A DNA stretch of 43,593 nucleotides, from positions 1-43,593 of the forward strand of contig CALVEZ010000029.1 of the NCBI GenBank assembly GCA_944326695.1. The letters run 5' to 3'. Below, piece after piece: positions 9,068 through 20,196 of the stretch. The stretch's first letter is position 1, and each line of letters begins with the position of its first letter. The notes below the pieces were generated by a model. That model saw nothing but the letters and a program-made list of their open reading frames with translations, was not told the origin of the DNA and did not search any database. Source of the stretch: Candidatus Bilophila faecipullorum. GTDB lineage: Bacteria; Desulfobacterota; Desulfovibrionia; Desulfovibrionales; Desulfovibrionaceae. Made by a program: the position numbers and the translations under genes.

Positions 9068-10576
9068 ATGCACATCAATGCAGGCGAGATCAGCAAGATC
9101 ATCAAAGAGCAGATCCAAAACTACGAGCAGCGTGTCGATGCCACCGAAACCGGCACTGTGCTTTCCGTAGGGGACGGGATCGCCCGTGTATATGGCGTGC
9201 AGAACGCCATGTCCATGGAGCTTCTCGAGTTCCCCGGCGGGCTGTTGGGTATGGTGCTCAATCTGGAAGAAGACAACGTGGGTGTAGCCCTGCTTGGTGA
9301 GGATACCGGCATCAAGGAAGGCGATCCGGTCAAGCGTACCGGGCGCATCTTCTCCGTGCCGGTGGGCGACGCCGTCATGGGCCGCGTGATGAACCCCCTC
9401 GGTATCCCCGTGGACGGTCTCGGGCCCGTCGAATCCGACGATTTCCGCCCCGTGGAAGTGAAGGCGCCCGGCATCATCGCCCGTAAGAGCGTCCATGAAC
9501 CCATGGTGACGGGCATCAAGGCCATCGACGCCATGACGCCCATCGGACGCGGCCAGCGCGAACTCGTCATCGGCGACCGTCAGACCGGCAAGACCGCCAT
9601 CTGCATCGACGCCATCCTCGCGCAGAAAAACTCCGACGTGCACTGCTTCTACGTGGCCATCGGCCAGAAGCGTTCCACGGTCGCCCTTGTCGCGGACACC
9701 CTGCGCAAGTACGGCGCGCTTGAGTACACCACGATCATTTCGGCCACCGCTTCCGAGCCCGCGCCCTTGCAGTACATCGCGGCCTACTCCGGCTGCACCA
9801 TGGCTGAATACTACCGCAACAACGGCAAGCACGCCCTCATCGTCTATGACGACCTGTCCAAGCAGGCGGTGGCCTATCGCCAGATGTCCCTGCTGCTCCG
9901 TCGTCCTCCGGGACGTGAAGCCTACCCCGGCGACGTTTTCTACCTCCATTCGCGCCTGCTCGAACGCGCGGCGAAGGTGAACGACAGCCTCGGGGCGGGC
10001 TCTCTGACCGCGCTGCCCATCATCGAGACGCAGGCGGGCGACGTGTCCGCGTACATCCCCACCAACGTGATTTCCATCACCGACGGTCAGGTGTACCTCG
10101 AACCCAACCTGTTCAACGCCGGTATCCGCCCGGCCATCAACGTGGGCCTTTCGGTGTCCCGCGTGGGTGGTTCCGCGCAGATCAAGGCCATGAAGCAGGT
10201 GGCGGGCACCATGCGTCTGGACCTCGCCCAGTACCGCGAGCTGGCCGCCTTCGCGCAGTTCGGCTCCGACCTGGACAAGTCCACCAAACAGAAACTGGAA
10301 CGCGGCGCCCGTCTGGTGGAGCTTTTGAAGCAGCCCCAGTATCAGCCCATGCCCACTCAGGAGCAGGTCGTTTCCATGTACGCCGCCACCCGCGGTTTCA
10401 TGGATGATGTGCCCGTGGCTTCCGTGCAGGACTTCGAGCGCGACTTCCTTGAGTTCATGCGGAGTTCCCGGGCCGATATCCTCGCCGATATCGTTTCCCG
10501 CAAGGCTCTGGACGCCGATCTCGAAAGCCGTCTGAAGGACGCCATCCTTGAGTTCAAAAAGGGCTACAATGCCTAG
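9068..10576 (+). CDS. atpA: ATP synthase F1 subunit alpha
   Basis: Non-catalytic nucleotide-binding subunit of the F1 head, 502 residues. Walker A GDRQTGKT begins near residue 169. The Walker B region ([11 protein letters not shown]) and the signature [17 protein letters not shown], whose Arg reaches into the catalytic site of beta, are present. The ATG at 9068 ([15 protein letters not shown]) matches family N-termini; an earlier in-frame ATG lies inside atpH. Four bases separate it from atpH. Confidence 0.98.
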   Translation: MHINAGEISKIIKEQIQNYEQRVDATETGTVLSVGDGIARVYGVQNAMSMELLEFPGGLLGMVLNLEEDNVGVALLGEDTGIKEGDPVKRTGRIFSVPVGDAVMGRVMNPLGIPVDGLGPVESDDFRPVEVKAPGIIARKSVHEPMVTGIKAIDAMTPIGRGQRELVIGDRQTGKTAICIDAILAQKNSDVHCFYVAIGQKRSTVALVADTLRKYGALEYTTIISATASEPAPLQYIAAYSGCTMAEYYRNNGKHALIVYDDLSKQAVAYRQMSLLLRRPPGREAYPGDVFYLHSRLLERAAKVNDSLGAGSLTALPIIETQAGDVSAYIPTNVISITDGQVYLEPNLFNAGIRPAINVGLSVSRVGGSAQIKAMKQVAGTMRLDLAQYRELAAFAQFGSDLDKSTKQKLERGARLVELLKQPQYQPMPTQEQVVSMYAATRGFMDDVPVASVQDFERDFLEFMRSSRADILADIVSRKALDADLESRLKDAILEFKKGYNA

Positions 10577-10591
10577 GGGACGGAGTAGCGC

Positions 10592-12915
<2,324 letters not shown>

Positions 12916-12925
12916 GAGCCTGATC

Positions 12926-13333
12926 ATGGAATCCACGCTTCAGCTCGAAATCGTCACACCTGACAAAGTTGTGGTCAGCCAGCCCGTGGATTACGTCGGT
13001 GTTCCGGGTATTGAAGGTGAATTCGGCGTCCTGCCGCATCACGTTCCGCTTCTTTCGGCTTTGGCTATCGGCGATCTGTATTTCCGCGCCGACGGCAAAA
13101 CGGAGCATGTCTTCGTTTCAGGCGGTTTCGCGGAAGTATCCGACAACAAACTCACCGTGCTGGCGGAATCCGCCGAGCGCGGGGAAAGCATTGATGTGGC
13201 GCGTGCTCAGGCCGCCAAGGAGCGCGCGGAAGCGCGTCTTGCCGCCCAGCAGGCCGATATTGACGCGATGCGGGCGCAGCTTGCCTTGCAGCGCGCCGTT
13301 GAACGGCTTCATGTCGCGTCACTGGCCCAGTGA
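12926..13333 (+). CDS. atpC: ATP synthase F1 subunit epsilon
   Basis: Rotor subunit, 135 residues. An N-terminal beta-sandwich ([16 protein letters not shown], then [22 protein letters not shown], the family signature) is followed by an Ala/Glu/Arg-rich C-terminal helical hairpin that can inhibit ATP hydrolysis. AGGAG is seven bases before the ATG at 12926. Last gene of the operon, followed after 24 bases by a terminator. The a and c subunit genes are not in the window. Confidence 0.97.
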   Translation: MESTLQLEIVTPDKVVVSQPVDYVGVPGIEGEFGVLPHHVPLLSALAIGDLYFRADGKTEHVFVSGGFAEVSDNKLTVLAESAERGESIDVARAQAAKERAEARLAAQQADIDAMRAQLALQRAVERLHVASLAQ

Positions 13334-13357
13334 TTAGAGCCTTACGTATGTAGAAAA

Positions 13358-13386
13358 GGCGCGGAGCTTCGGTTCCGCGCCTTTTT
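13358..13386 (+). terminator. Terminator of the atp operon
   Basis: A GC-rich 10-bp stem (one G-T pair) closes on a UUCG tetraloop (GCGGAGC-TTCG-GTTCCGC at its core) and is followed by TTTTT at 13382-13386. Confidence 0.93.
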
Positions 13387-13419
13387 GTATGGAGGCTCTT
13401 CCGTCTGGTAGAGTCCTCA

Positions 13420-13596
13420 TTTTGTTTTGGCTCTGTCATAGCCGTCGATTGATATATTTCCTCTGTGATTTCAGACTCATGCAGATGAAAGTTTTCGCAT
13501 TGGGGAGCCTGTTGACTTAACAGGTTTGAAAACCTCTGAAATTCCAGAGAACTAAAAGAACAGTCAATCAATTTCCTATGACAGAGCTTTTGTTTT
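13420..13596. mobile_element. MITE-like element with terminal inverted repeats
   Basis: The left end GGCTCTGTCATAG (13429-13441) is matched in inverse at the right end (CTATGACAGAGC, 13576-13587). Both ends also carry ATTGAT a few bases inside. The 159-bp unit is flanked by an identical 9-base direct repeat TTTTGTTTT (13420-13428 and 13588-13596), as expected for a target-site duplication. No transposase is encoded; the interior holds small palindromes (CCTGTT...AACAGG, 13508-13524; AGGTTT-GA-AAACCT, 13522-13535; CTCTG...CAGAG, 13534-13549). The AT-rich target and GGCTCTGTC-type ends recall IS1595-like elements, but that assignment is inference. Confidence 0.7.
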
Positions 13597-13870
13597 TTCC
13601 GGTAAAGCCTTTCCGGGGAATGCCGCTTTTGGATACGGCGCTGAAAAAAGTAATACTATAAGCCCGTAAACTCTTTCTATCCTATTACAGTGAAAGAGGA
13701 AAAGGGAAGACAGGGCTGGCAGCTCTTCTCCGGCGACCCATGGGCTGCCGTTCTGAAAGCGGAGTGGAAGCGTGAAATCAGCCTCGAAGCTGAGGGAGGA
13801 CGCCACGGCAGACGGCGGCTCTTTCGCGCTGCCACTCCTTTTTTCTTGTGAGGGCGGCTGCCCGTAAACG
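13597..13870. other. Gene-free stretch between the MITE and ybaL
   Basis: No convincing gene. A 113-codon minus-strand frame (13576-13917) overlaps the MITE end and the C-terminus of ybaL and looks non-coding. No strong terminator for ybaL was found; GGGC-GGCT-GCCC at 13852-13863 is only a weak palindrome. Confidence 0.5.
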
Positions 13871-15553
13871 CTACATGCTCTCCCGCAAGGCACGGCGTTC
13901 GCGTTCGATTTGCTCATCGGTAGCGCCGAAGTCGCGCATGAGGTATTCCGTCATAGCGACGGCTACTTCCCGTTCGCCCGAGAAGACGGCGGAGGCGCCT
14001 TCGTGTTTCAGGTTTTCGGCCACGCTGAGATAGGTCGTGTGGACGAGGATGCGCATGTTCGGATTGATGGAGCGGGCTACCTCCACGATTTCGCCCGCCG
14101 GGGCGCTGGAGGAGGAAACGATGAGGCCTTCCGCCTCTTCCGCACCCGCGTGGACGAGCACCTCGCGCTGCGTGGCGTCACCGTAGATGATTTTTTCGCC
14201 CTTCGCGCTTTGGCGTTGTACGGTGTCGATGTTCATTTCCACGACCACAACATCAAGATTGTTGTCGCGCAGGATGCGCGTGAGGTGCCTGCCCACCGGC
14301 CCGTACCCCACTACGATGATGCGTTGCGCGCCCGTGGGGTGAAGGTCGGCCTCTTCCAGATGCGGGAGCCCGATGCCCTTTGACTCCAGCCAGTGCGCCA
14401 CAGTTTCGATGCGCCGGTAGAGCAGGGGATTGAGCGTAATGGAGATGATAGCCGTGACGATGATGGCGCTGGACGCCTCGGGCGGCAGGACGCCGAAGCT
14501 GACGCCCATCGCGGCGAGGATGAAGGAAAATTCCCCGATCTGCGCCAGCGCCACCGCTACGGAAAGGGCCATGCGCAGGGGCTTGCCGAAGAGCTTCACC
14601 ATGAGAAAGGCGGCCAGTGGCTTCCCGAGCAGGACGATGCCGAGGGTGGCGAGGATAAGCGGCCACTCCGTGATGAGCGAGGCGGGATTGAAGAGCATCC
14701 CCACGGACACGAAAAAGAGCACCGCAAAGGCATCGCGCATGGGCAGGGCCTCGGCTGCGGCCCGGGCGCTGAATTCGGACTGGCCCACGACCATGCCGCC
14801 GAGGAAGGCTCCAAGGGCCATCGAAGCGCCGAAGAAGGAAGCCGCAGCCACGGCCACGCCGAGCGCCATGACGAGCACGGCCAGCGTGAAGAGGTCCCGG
14901 GTGCCCGTGCGGGCGACGTAGGCGAGCAGGGTGGGAATGACCCGCTGGCCCACCACGAGCGCGAAAACCACGAGGGCGGCCAGCTTCAGCGTGGTGATGC
15001 CGAGGATATGCCAGACGTTTTCGGCGATTTCGGTGCCGCCCACCACGGCGGGGAGGAGGACCAGCAAAAGGATGGTGAAAAGGTCCTCCACCACCAGCCA
15101 GCCTAGGGCCACGTGTCCGGTGGTGGTGTGCAGGGCCTTGTTGTCGGCGAGGACGCGGGTGAGCACGACCGTACTGGCTACGGATATGGCCATGCCGAAG
15201 ACGGCTCCCGCTCCCCATGACCAGCCGAAGCCGTGTGAAACGAGCATCCCGAGGAGGGTAGCCGCTGTTATCTGCGCCACTGCGCCGGGCAGCACGATGC
15301 GTTGCACGGCGAGCAGGTCCTTCAGGTGAAAGTGCAGGCCCACACCGAACATGAGCAGGATGATGCCGATTTCCGCGCACTGGGAGGCCGTGTCCGCATC
15401 CGCCACAAAGCCGGGGGAGTAGGGCCCCACAATGATGCCCGCCAGCAGGTAGCCGACGAGCGGGGACATACGTAATTTTTGTGTGATGAAGCCGAGGGTG
15501 AGGGCCGCAGTCAGGCCACCGGCCAGCGTCAGGATGAGATCAATGTTGTGCAC
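13871..15553 (-). CDS. ybaL: YbaL-type monovalent cation:proton antiporter (CPA2, RCK domain)
   Basis: 560 residues, close to E. coli YbaL. The N-terminal two thirds (about 1-385) is a polytopic CPA2 exchanger domain with LRMSPLVGYLLAGIIVGPYSPGFVAD and LLMFGVGLHF, which are YbaL/KefB-class signatures. The C-terminal part (about 405-530) is a cytoplasmic TrkA-N/RCK Rossmann domain starting at RIIVVGYGPVGRHLTRIL, expected to bind NAD(H) and gate transport. The transported ion (K+ or Na+) cannot be read from the sequence. Starts with GTG at 15553 behind AAGGA at a 7-base spacing. It stands alone, convergent with the atp operon. Confidence 0.92.
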   Translation of the reverse strand: MHNIDLILTLAGGLTAALTLGFITQKLRMSPLVGYLLAGIIVGPYSPGFVADADTASQCAEIGIILLMFGVGLHFHLKDLLAVQRIVLPGAVAQITAATLLGMLVSHGFGWSWGAGAVFGMAISVASTVVLTRVLADNKALHTTTGHVALGWLVVEDLFTILLLVLLPAVVGGTEIAENVWHILGITTLKLAALVVFALVVGQRVIPTLLAYVARTGTRDLFTLAVLVMALGVAVAAASFFGASMALGAFLGGMVVGQSEFSARAAAEALPMRDAFAVLFFVSVGMLFNPASLITEWPLILATLGIVLLGKPLAAFLMVKLFGKPLRMALSVAVALAQIGEFSFILAAMGVSFGVLPPEASSAIIVTAIISITLNPLLYRRIETVAHWLESKGIGLPHLEEADLHPTGAQRIIVVGYGPVGRHLTRILRDNNLDVVVVEMNIDTVQRQSAKGEKIIYGDATQREVLVHAGAEEAEGLIVSSSSAPAGEIVEVARSINPNMRILVHTTYLSVAENLKHEGASAVFSGEREVAVAMTEYLMRDFGATDEQIERERRALRESM

Positions 15554-16421
15554 GCCGTATTCCTTGAAGTCAGGGGTCGATGGGGCGGAGAAGACGCTTC
15601 TTCCTTCTTTGCGATGTTCCCTAAAATGCCCAAAGCGGGTAGGAATATCAAGAGGAGGGAGATGACTTTTTGAACCGCCGTGAACCCGAGGGTGCCGCTT
15701 TCTTGACCAACAGGGATGGCGGGCGAGACGATTCGTGCGGATGTGTCGGCATACGAACCACGCTGGTGGGTGATATAGGGGGAAAGGGCGTGCTGTGCCT
15801 TTGGGGACTGGGAGCGGAGGAGGTGCCCGTCCTATGTTCGGGGATGTGGGTAGGGACCTTTTGGCACAAACACCGTGAAGAAGAAATAGCAGACCCTGAG
15901 CAAAGCAAGCCGTCCGTTGTATGGACAGGAGCGTCCTTTATCGGACAGGAGGGTGATAGTCTTGAAAAAGCTTCGCGGTACATGGCCTTCGTGGACAAGA
16001 GCCCGGAACTGTGTGGCCTCCCTGACGACGACACACACTCTCTCTTGGCATTTTCGATAAGGTTCCTCTACACCCCGCAGACCCTTTGAGGAGGGACGTA
16101 AGGAGTCGATGCGTTCACCTGCCCGCTCCTGTTCCTTTGGCCGGGCTTCGGCAGGGACCGTGGGAGACAGCGTGACTCACCTTTTCCGTCGCCAAAGCCT
16201 TCCCTTGGGAAAAGGATTGGGCAGTCGCCTTGTCCTTTTTGGAGCAAGGGAACGTTTCTTCCTTGAAGGCCGAAAGTATCGTTACCGAAAGATATTGAGG
16301 CTCTCCCTGTTGAATAAAAGAAAGAATCGGGTTATCCTTTTTTGAGAAAGCAAATTCATTCAAAAAGCTCTTTTGGGGAGAGGCCGTCGCGAAGGCGGTT
16401 CCATTGAGATCGCGGGATACC
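15554..16421. other. 868-base stretch without a recognised gene
   Basis: Lies between divergent ybaL and the Lrp-family gene. The best open frame is plus 15670-16089 (139 codons, TTG start, GGAGG about 10 bases upstream). Its product matches nothing I recognise, and its codon use (ATA, GGA, GTA) is unlike the neighbouring genes; a minus-strand frame covers the same bases. GGACAGGA occurs twice (about 15924-15952). No tRNA, tmRNA or SRP-like signature was found. Confidence 0.45.
16310..16338 (+). promoter_or_regulatory. Candidate sigma-70 promoter of the Lrp-gcv operon
   Basis: TTGAAT (16310-16315), a 17-base spacer and TATCCT (16333-16338), each matching four of six consensus positions. It is placed 84 bases before the ATG of the regulator gene. 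Confidence 0.4.
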
Positions 16422-16874
16422 ATGAAAATCAAGCTCGACGAAACCAATCTGGCCATCATCAAGGCGCTGCGCAATGGCCGCGCCTCTTTTCGCGATATTG
16501 CCGCCGATCTGGGCCTCTCGGAAGTGACCGTACGCACGCGGGCCGCCCGGCTTATTGAAGACGGCGTACTCGACATTTGCGGACAGGTCGACGTGGAAAA
16601 GCTGCCCGGTCATACGCTGGCGCTGGTGGCGATCAAGCTGCGGTCCCCCAATCTGGTGGGAGAGGGCGAGGTCTTTTCCCATCTGCGGGGCGTGGTGTCC
16701 GTAGCTGTGCTGACGGGGCGGCACGATCTTATCCTGACGGTCCTCCTCAATGAGGAATTCGGTTTGCTTGATTTTTACACCAACGAGTTTTCCAAGTGCC
16801 ACGACAGGGTGTCTTCCATTGAAACCTTTATTGTCTACAAGGGCTTCAATCTGAAGGTGCCGTATATTCTGTAG
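16422..16874 (+). CDS. Lrp/AsnC-family transcriptional regulator
   Basis: 150 residues. An N-terminal winged helix-turn-helix (about 1-55: DETNLAIIKALRNGRASFRDIAADLGLSEVTVRTRAARL) is followed by a C-terminal RAM ligand/oligomerisation domain (about 65-145). Family members sense amino acids or related metabolites. It sits 98 bases upstream of gcvT in the same direction, so it probably controls the glycine cleavage operon and may sense glycine; that is inference. ATG 16422 matches the family N-terminus but has a weak ribosome-binding site; TTG 16404, with AAGG eight bases upstream, is an alternative start adding six residues. Confidence 0.9.
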   Translation: MKIKLDETNLAIIKALRNGRASFRDIAADLGLSEVTVRTRAARLIEDGVLDICGQVDVEKLPGHTLALVAIKLRSPNLVGEGEVFSHLRGVVSVAVLTGRHDLILTVLLNEEFGLLDFYTNEFSKCHDRVSSIETFIVYKGFNLKVPYIL

Positions 16875-16972
16875 ATGCCGCCGGGCGTCGCAGCGTGGGG
16901 AGGCCTTCCGGCGGCGGAAACACCGTGCCGGATTCGTATCGCAAGCAGGGTTATTTTCAAACGGAGTCATTC

Positions 16973-18217
16973 ATGTTGCATCAAACCGCATTGCACGCCA
17001 CGCATGAGGCCCTCGGTGCCACGCTGGTCGATTTCGGCGGCTGGGACATGCCCCTCTGGTATCCCACCGGCGCGGTGAAGGAACATCTCGCCGTCATTCA
17101 GCACGCCGGGCTTTTCGATATCGGACATATGGCCGGGATCATGGTCTCCGGTCCCGACGCGCTCGACGCCCTCCAGTGGGCCTTCACCAAGGACCTGTCC
17201 CTTTCCGGCGCGCGCGCCGCGTACGGTGCCTTTCTCGACGCCTCCGGCGGGGTCGTGGACGACGCGATCATCTATCCCCTGAGCGAGGGCCGCTATTTCG
17301 TGGTGCTCAACGTGGGCAAGGGCGAGCGCATCGCGGAACAGCTGCGCGCCGCCGCCTCCGAGCGGGGGCAGGATGTGACCGTGCGTGATCTGGCTGGCAC
17401 CTACGCGAAGCTGGACCTCCAGGGTCCGGCCACCGTGCGCGTGCTTGCCAAGCTGCTCAAGGACCCCGAAGCCGTCTTCGAGAAGATGCCCTATTTCTCC
17501 TTCAAGGGCGATATTGAGCTGGCGAAAAGCGACGTTTTTCTTGCCGACGGTTCTCCCATTTTCCTCTCCCGCACGGGCTATACCGGGGAGCAGGGTTTTG
17601 AGATTTTCGTGCCTTACGACAAGGTGACGGACATCTGGAACCGCATTCTGGAAGCGGGCAAGGACGAGGGCGTCATCCCCTGCGGCCTTGCAGCCCGCGA
17701 TTCCGTGCGCGCCGGAGCGGTGCTTCCGCTCTCTCAGCAGGACATCGGCCCGTGGCCTTTCGTGAACAACCCGTGGCCGTTCACGCTGCCCCGGGACGAA
17801 AACGGGGCATGGACCAAGGATTTCTTCGGACGCGCCGCGCTTGAGGAGGCCCTTGCCTCCGGTACAGCTTCTTACACCTACGCCTATTGCGGCTTTGACC
17901 CCCGCAAGGTGACTTCCCCGGATCACCACACGCACCCGCAGGTCCTGCTTGACGGCGACGTCATCGGGGACGTGCTCACCTGCGTGGCCGACGTGTCTAT
18001 CGGGCGCGTGGACGGGGTGATCACCAGCGTGGCCAGCCCGGACAAGCCCGAAGGTTTCGCTCCGAAGGGGCTTGTGTGCGGCTTTATCCGGGTGAACCGT
18101 CCGCTGGAAACCGGCACCAGGCTGACCCTTGCCGATCCGCGCCGCAAGATTCAGGTCGAGACCGTGACCGACATCCGTCCTGCCCGCACGGCCCGCAAGA
18201 AGCTCGGCAGTCTGTAG
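16973..18217 (+). CDS. gcvT: Glycine cleavage system T protein (aminomethyltransferase)
   Basis: Transfers the methylene group from aminomethyl-lipoyl-GcvH to tetrahydrofolate and releases ammonia. 414 residues, longer than E. coli GcvT (364). Family motifs present: FGGWDMPLWY near the N-terminus, LFDIGHMAGI, GGVVDDAIIYPL (catalytic Asp region) and GYTGEQGFEIF. GGAG is six bases before the ATG at 16973; an in-frame ATG further upstream (16895) adds an unconserved stretch. A hairpin (GCCGCCGG 16877-16884 with CCGGCGGC 16908-16915) lies in the leader without a T-run. No glycine riboswitch pattern was found. Confidence 0.94.
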   Translation: MLHQTALHATHEALGATLVDFGGWDMPLWYPTGAVKEHLAVIQHAGLFDIGHMAGIMVSGPDALDALQWAFTKDLSLSGARAAYGAFLDASGGVVDDAIIYPLSEGRYFVVLNVGKGERIAEQLRAAASERGQDVTVRDLAGTYAKLDLQGPATVRVLAKLLKDPEAVFEKMPYFSFKGDIELAKSDVFLADGSPIFLSRTGYTGEQGFEIFVPYDKVTDIWNRILEAGKDEGVIPCGLAARDSVRAGAVLPLSQQDIGPWPFVNNPWPFTLPRDENGAWTKDFFGRAALEEALASGTASYTYAYCGFDPRKVTSPDHHTHPQVLLDGDVIGDVLTCVADVSIGRVDGVITSVASPDKPEGFAPKGLVCGFIRVNRPLETGTRLTLADPRRKIQVETVTDIRPARTARKKLGSL

Positions 18218-18333
18218 TCCCATTTTTTATGTGAAGATGGACCCTCGCAAGGGGGCTCTTCCCAAAATGTCGCCTTTTCCTTCCTGGTGGAGAAAGGCGG
18301 AAGCCAAGAAAAAAGTTCCGGCGCGCCTGGAAG

Positions 18334-18386
18334 GCCGTGGACATGCCGTGGACGGAGCAGCGTTCCGTCCACGGCATGTCCACGGC
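18334..18386. repeat. Perfect 23-bp inverted repeat between gcvT and gcvH
   Basis: Arms 18334-18356 and 18364-18386 with a 7-base loop GCAGCGT. Each arm contains an internal direct repeat (GCCGTGGAC twice). It directly abuts family A copy 2. In RNA it would form a very stable hairpin inside the gcv operon without a T-run. The rest of the 279-base gcvT-gcvH gap shows no gene. Confidence 0.85.
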
Positions 18387-18389
18387 TCC

Positions 18390-18463
18390 GAGGGGGTCCG
18401 GGGGGAAGCATTCCCCCCCCCGGGCGGGGTCAAGGGGCGGCAAGCCCCTTGCCGCCGGAGGCA
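18390..18463 (+). repeat. Family A two-hairpin repeat, copy 2
   Basis: Same layout as copy 1: GAGGGGGTCC, hairpin 1 (GGGGGGAA-GCA-TTCCCCCC), hairpin 2 with AAGGGG...CCCCTT, ending GCCGCCGGAGGCA. Inserted between gcvT and gcvH. Confidence 0.8.
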
Positions 18464-18496
18464 TTCCATAAAAACCAACCGCACGAGGAACACGCC

Positions 18497-18874
18497 ATGT
18501 CCAACATTCCCGCCGAACTGCGCTACACCGAAGATCACGAATGGATTAGCACTGCCGCTCCCTGGAAGATCGGCGTCTCCGATTACGCCCAGAACGCGCT
18601 TGGCGATCTCACCTACGTGGAACTGCCGTCCGTGGGCGACACCTTTGAGAAAGGGCAGGAATTCGGCACGCTGGAATCCACCAAGTCGGTAAGCCCGCTG
18701 TTCATGCCCGTGGCCGGCACCGTCAAGGCCGTCAACGAGGCCCTTGTGGACGCCCCGGAAAAGGTGAATCAGGACCCCTACGGCGAAGGCTGGATCATTG
18801 AAATCGAATCCGCCGAGGGCGTGAGCGAACTTCTGGATGCCGCCGCGTACGAAAAGCATCTGGAGACCCTGTAA
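18497..18874 (+). CDS. gcvH: Glycine cleavage system H protein
   Basis: Lipoyl carrier that shuttles the aminomethyl intermediate between P, T and L proteins. 125 residues, standard length. The lipoyl-lysine motif LESTKSV places the modified residue at Lys63. The N-terminus RYTEDHEWI and the GEGWI segment near residue 97 are typical. GAGGA is seven bases before the ATG. The stop overlaps the gcvPA start (TAATG). The lipoate ligase at the end of the cluster is the likely modifying enzyme. Confidence 0.97.
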   Translation: MSNIPAELRYTEDHEWISTAAPWKIGVSDYAQNALGDLTYVELPSVGDTFEKGQEFGTLESTKSVSPLFMPVAGTVKAVNEALVDAPEKVNQDPYGEGWIIEIESAEGVSELLDAAAYEKHLETL

Positions 18875-20196
18875 TGCACCGTTATTTCCCCCATACCGCG
18901 GAAGACGAAGCGCGGATGCTCGGCGTGATCGGCGCGGCCCGGACGGAGGACCTCTTTGACTCCGTGCCAGCCGACTGCCGTCATGAGGGCCCCCTTCCCC
19001 TGACCGCCGTGAACGAATGGGAACTGACCGCACAGGCCGAGGCGCTGGCCGCCTCCATGCCCGCCGCGGGCTCGGCGTGGATCGGCGCGGGCAGCTACCA
19101 GCACCACATCCCCGCCGCGGTCCCGGCCCTTGCCGGGCGTTCCGAGTTCTACACCGCCTACACGCCGTATCAGCCGGAAATCAGCCAGGGCACCTTGCAG
19201 GGCATCTTCGAGTTCCAGACCCTCATCGCCCGGCTGCTGGGCATGGAAGTGGCCAACGCTTCCATGTACGACGGCGCGACCGCGCTGGCCGAAGGCGCGC
19301 TGATGGCCTGCCGCCTGACCAAGCGCAACGCCGTGGCCGTGTCGCTGGCCCTGCACCCGCATTACCGTACGGTGCTCGACACCTACTGCAACGCCAACGG
19401 CATTGAGGTCCGCGACCTGACCATGACGGAAGAGGGCGGCACGAGCCTTGAGCACCTCCGGGACGAAGAGGGCCTCGCCGCGCTCATCGTACAGTCGCCC
19501 AACGTCTTCGGCGTCATCGAGCGCCTCTCCGAACAGGCGGAATGGATCCACGCCCGCAAGGGGTTGCTCATTACCGGCTTCACCGAGGCGATGGCCTACG
19601 GCCTCCTCGCCAGCCCGGGCAGCCAGGGCGCGGACATCGTCTGCGGCGAAGGCCAGAGCTTCGGCCTGTCCCAGTCGTTCGGCGGCCCCTACCTCGGCCT
19701 CATGGCCACCCGCAAGAGCTTCATGCGCAACCTGCCGGGCCGTCTGGTGGGCCAGACCACGGACAACGCGGGCAAGCGCGCCTTCGTGCTCACCCTGTCC
19801 ACCCGCGAGCAGCACATCCGCCGCGAAAAGGCCGTGTCCAACATCTGCTCCAATGCGGGTCTGTGCGCCATGACCTGCGCCATGTATCTGGCCTGCATGG
19901 GCGGAACGGGCCTGCGCCATGTGGCGCAGCTCAACCGCGACAAGGCCGAATATCTCAAGGCTGGTCTTGCCGCTCTCGGCTTCCGCCCCGTCTATGCCGG
20001 TCCGACCTTTAACGAGTTCGTCATGCAGGCCCCGGCTGGCTTCGACGCCAAATGGAAGCGCCTGCTCGAAGAAAAGGGCGTCATGTTCGGCATGGAACTC
20101 TCGAAATGGTATCCGCTTGCGGACAGCTATCTTTTCTGCGTCACCGAAACCCGGAGCCGCGCCGAAATCGACGCCATCCTGAAGGAGATCGCCTGA
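18874..20196 (+). CDS. gcvPA: Glycine dehydrogenase (decarboxylating) subunit 1, GcvPA
   Basis: N-terminal half of the split P protein, 440 residues, the usual size. Starts MHRYFPHTAEDEARML and includes FYTAYTPYQPEISQGTLQGIFEFQTLIARLLGMEVANASMYDGATA, characteristic of the family. With GcvPB it decarboxylates glycine and loads the aminomethyl group on GcvH. The ATG overlaps the gcvH stop; its own TGA overlaps the gcvPB ATG. Confidence 0.97.
   Translation: MHRYFPHTAEDEARMLGVIGAARTEDLFDSVPADCRHEGPLPLTAVNEWELTAQAEALAASMPAAGSAWIGAGSYQHHIPAAVPALAGRSEFYTAYTPYQPEISQGTLQGIFEFQTLIARLLGMEVANASMYDGATALAEGALMACRLTKRNAVAVSLALHPHYRTVLDTYCNANGIEVRDLTMTEEGGTSLEHLRDEEGLAALIVQSPNVFGVIERLSEQAEWIHARKGLLITGFTEAMAYGLLASPGSQGADIVCGEGQSFGLSQSFGGPYLGLMATRKSFMRNLPGRLVGQTTDNAGKRAFVLTLSTREQHIRREKAVSNICSNAGLCAMTCAMYLACMGGTGLRHVAQLNRDKAEYLKAGLAALGFRPVYAGPTFNEFVMQAPAGFDAKWKRLLEEKGVMFGMELSKWYPLADSYLFCVTETRSRAEIDAILKEIA

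Noticed and set aside
13576..13917. 113-codon minus-strand frame
   Set aside because: Overlaps the MITE end and the ybaL C-terminus; no recognisable domain and no good ribosome-binding site.
16875..16972. Glycine riboswitch ahead of gcvT
   Set aside because: Only one simple GCCGCCGG hairpin is present; the conserved glycine aptamer core is not visible.
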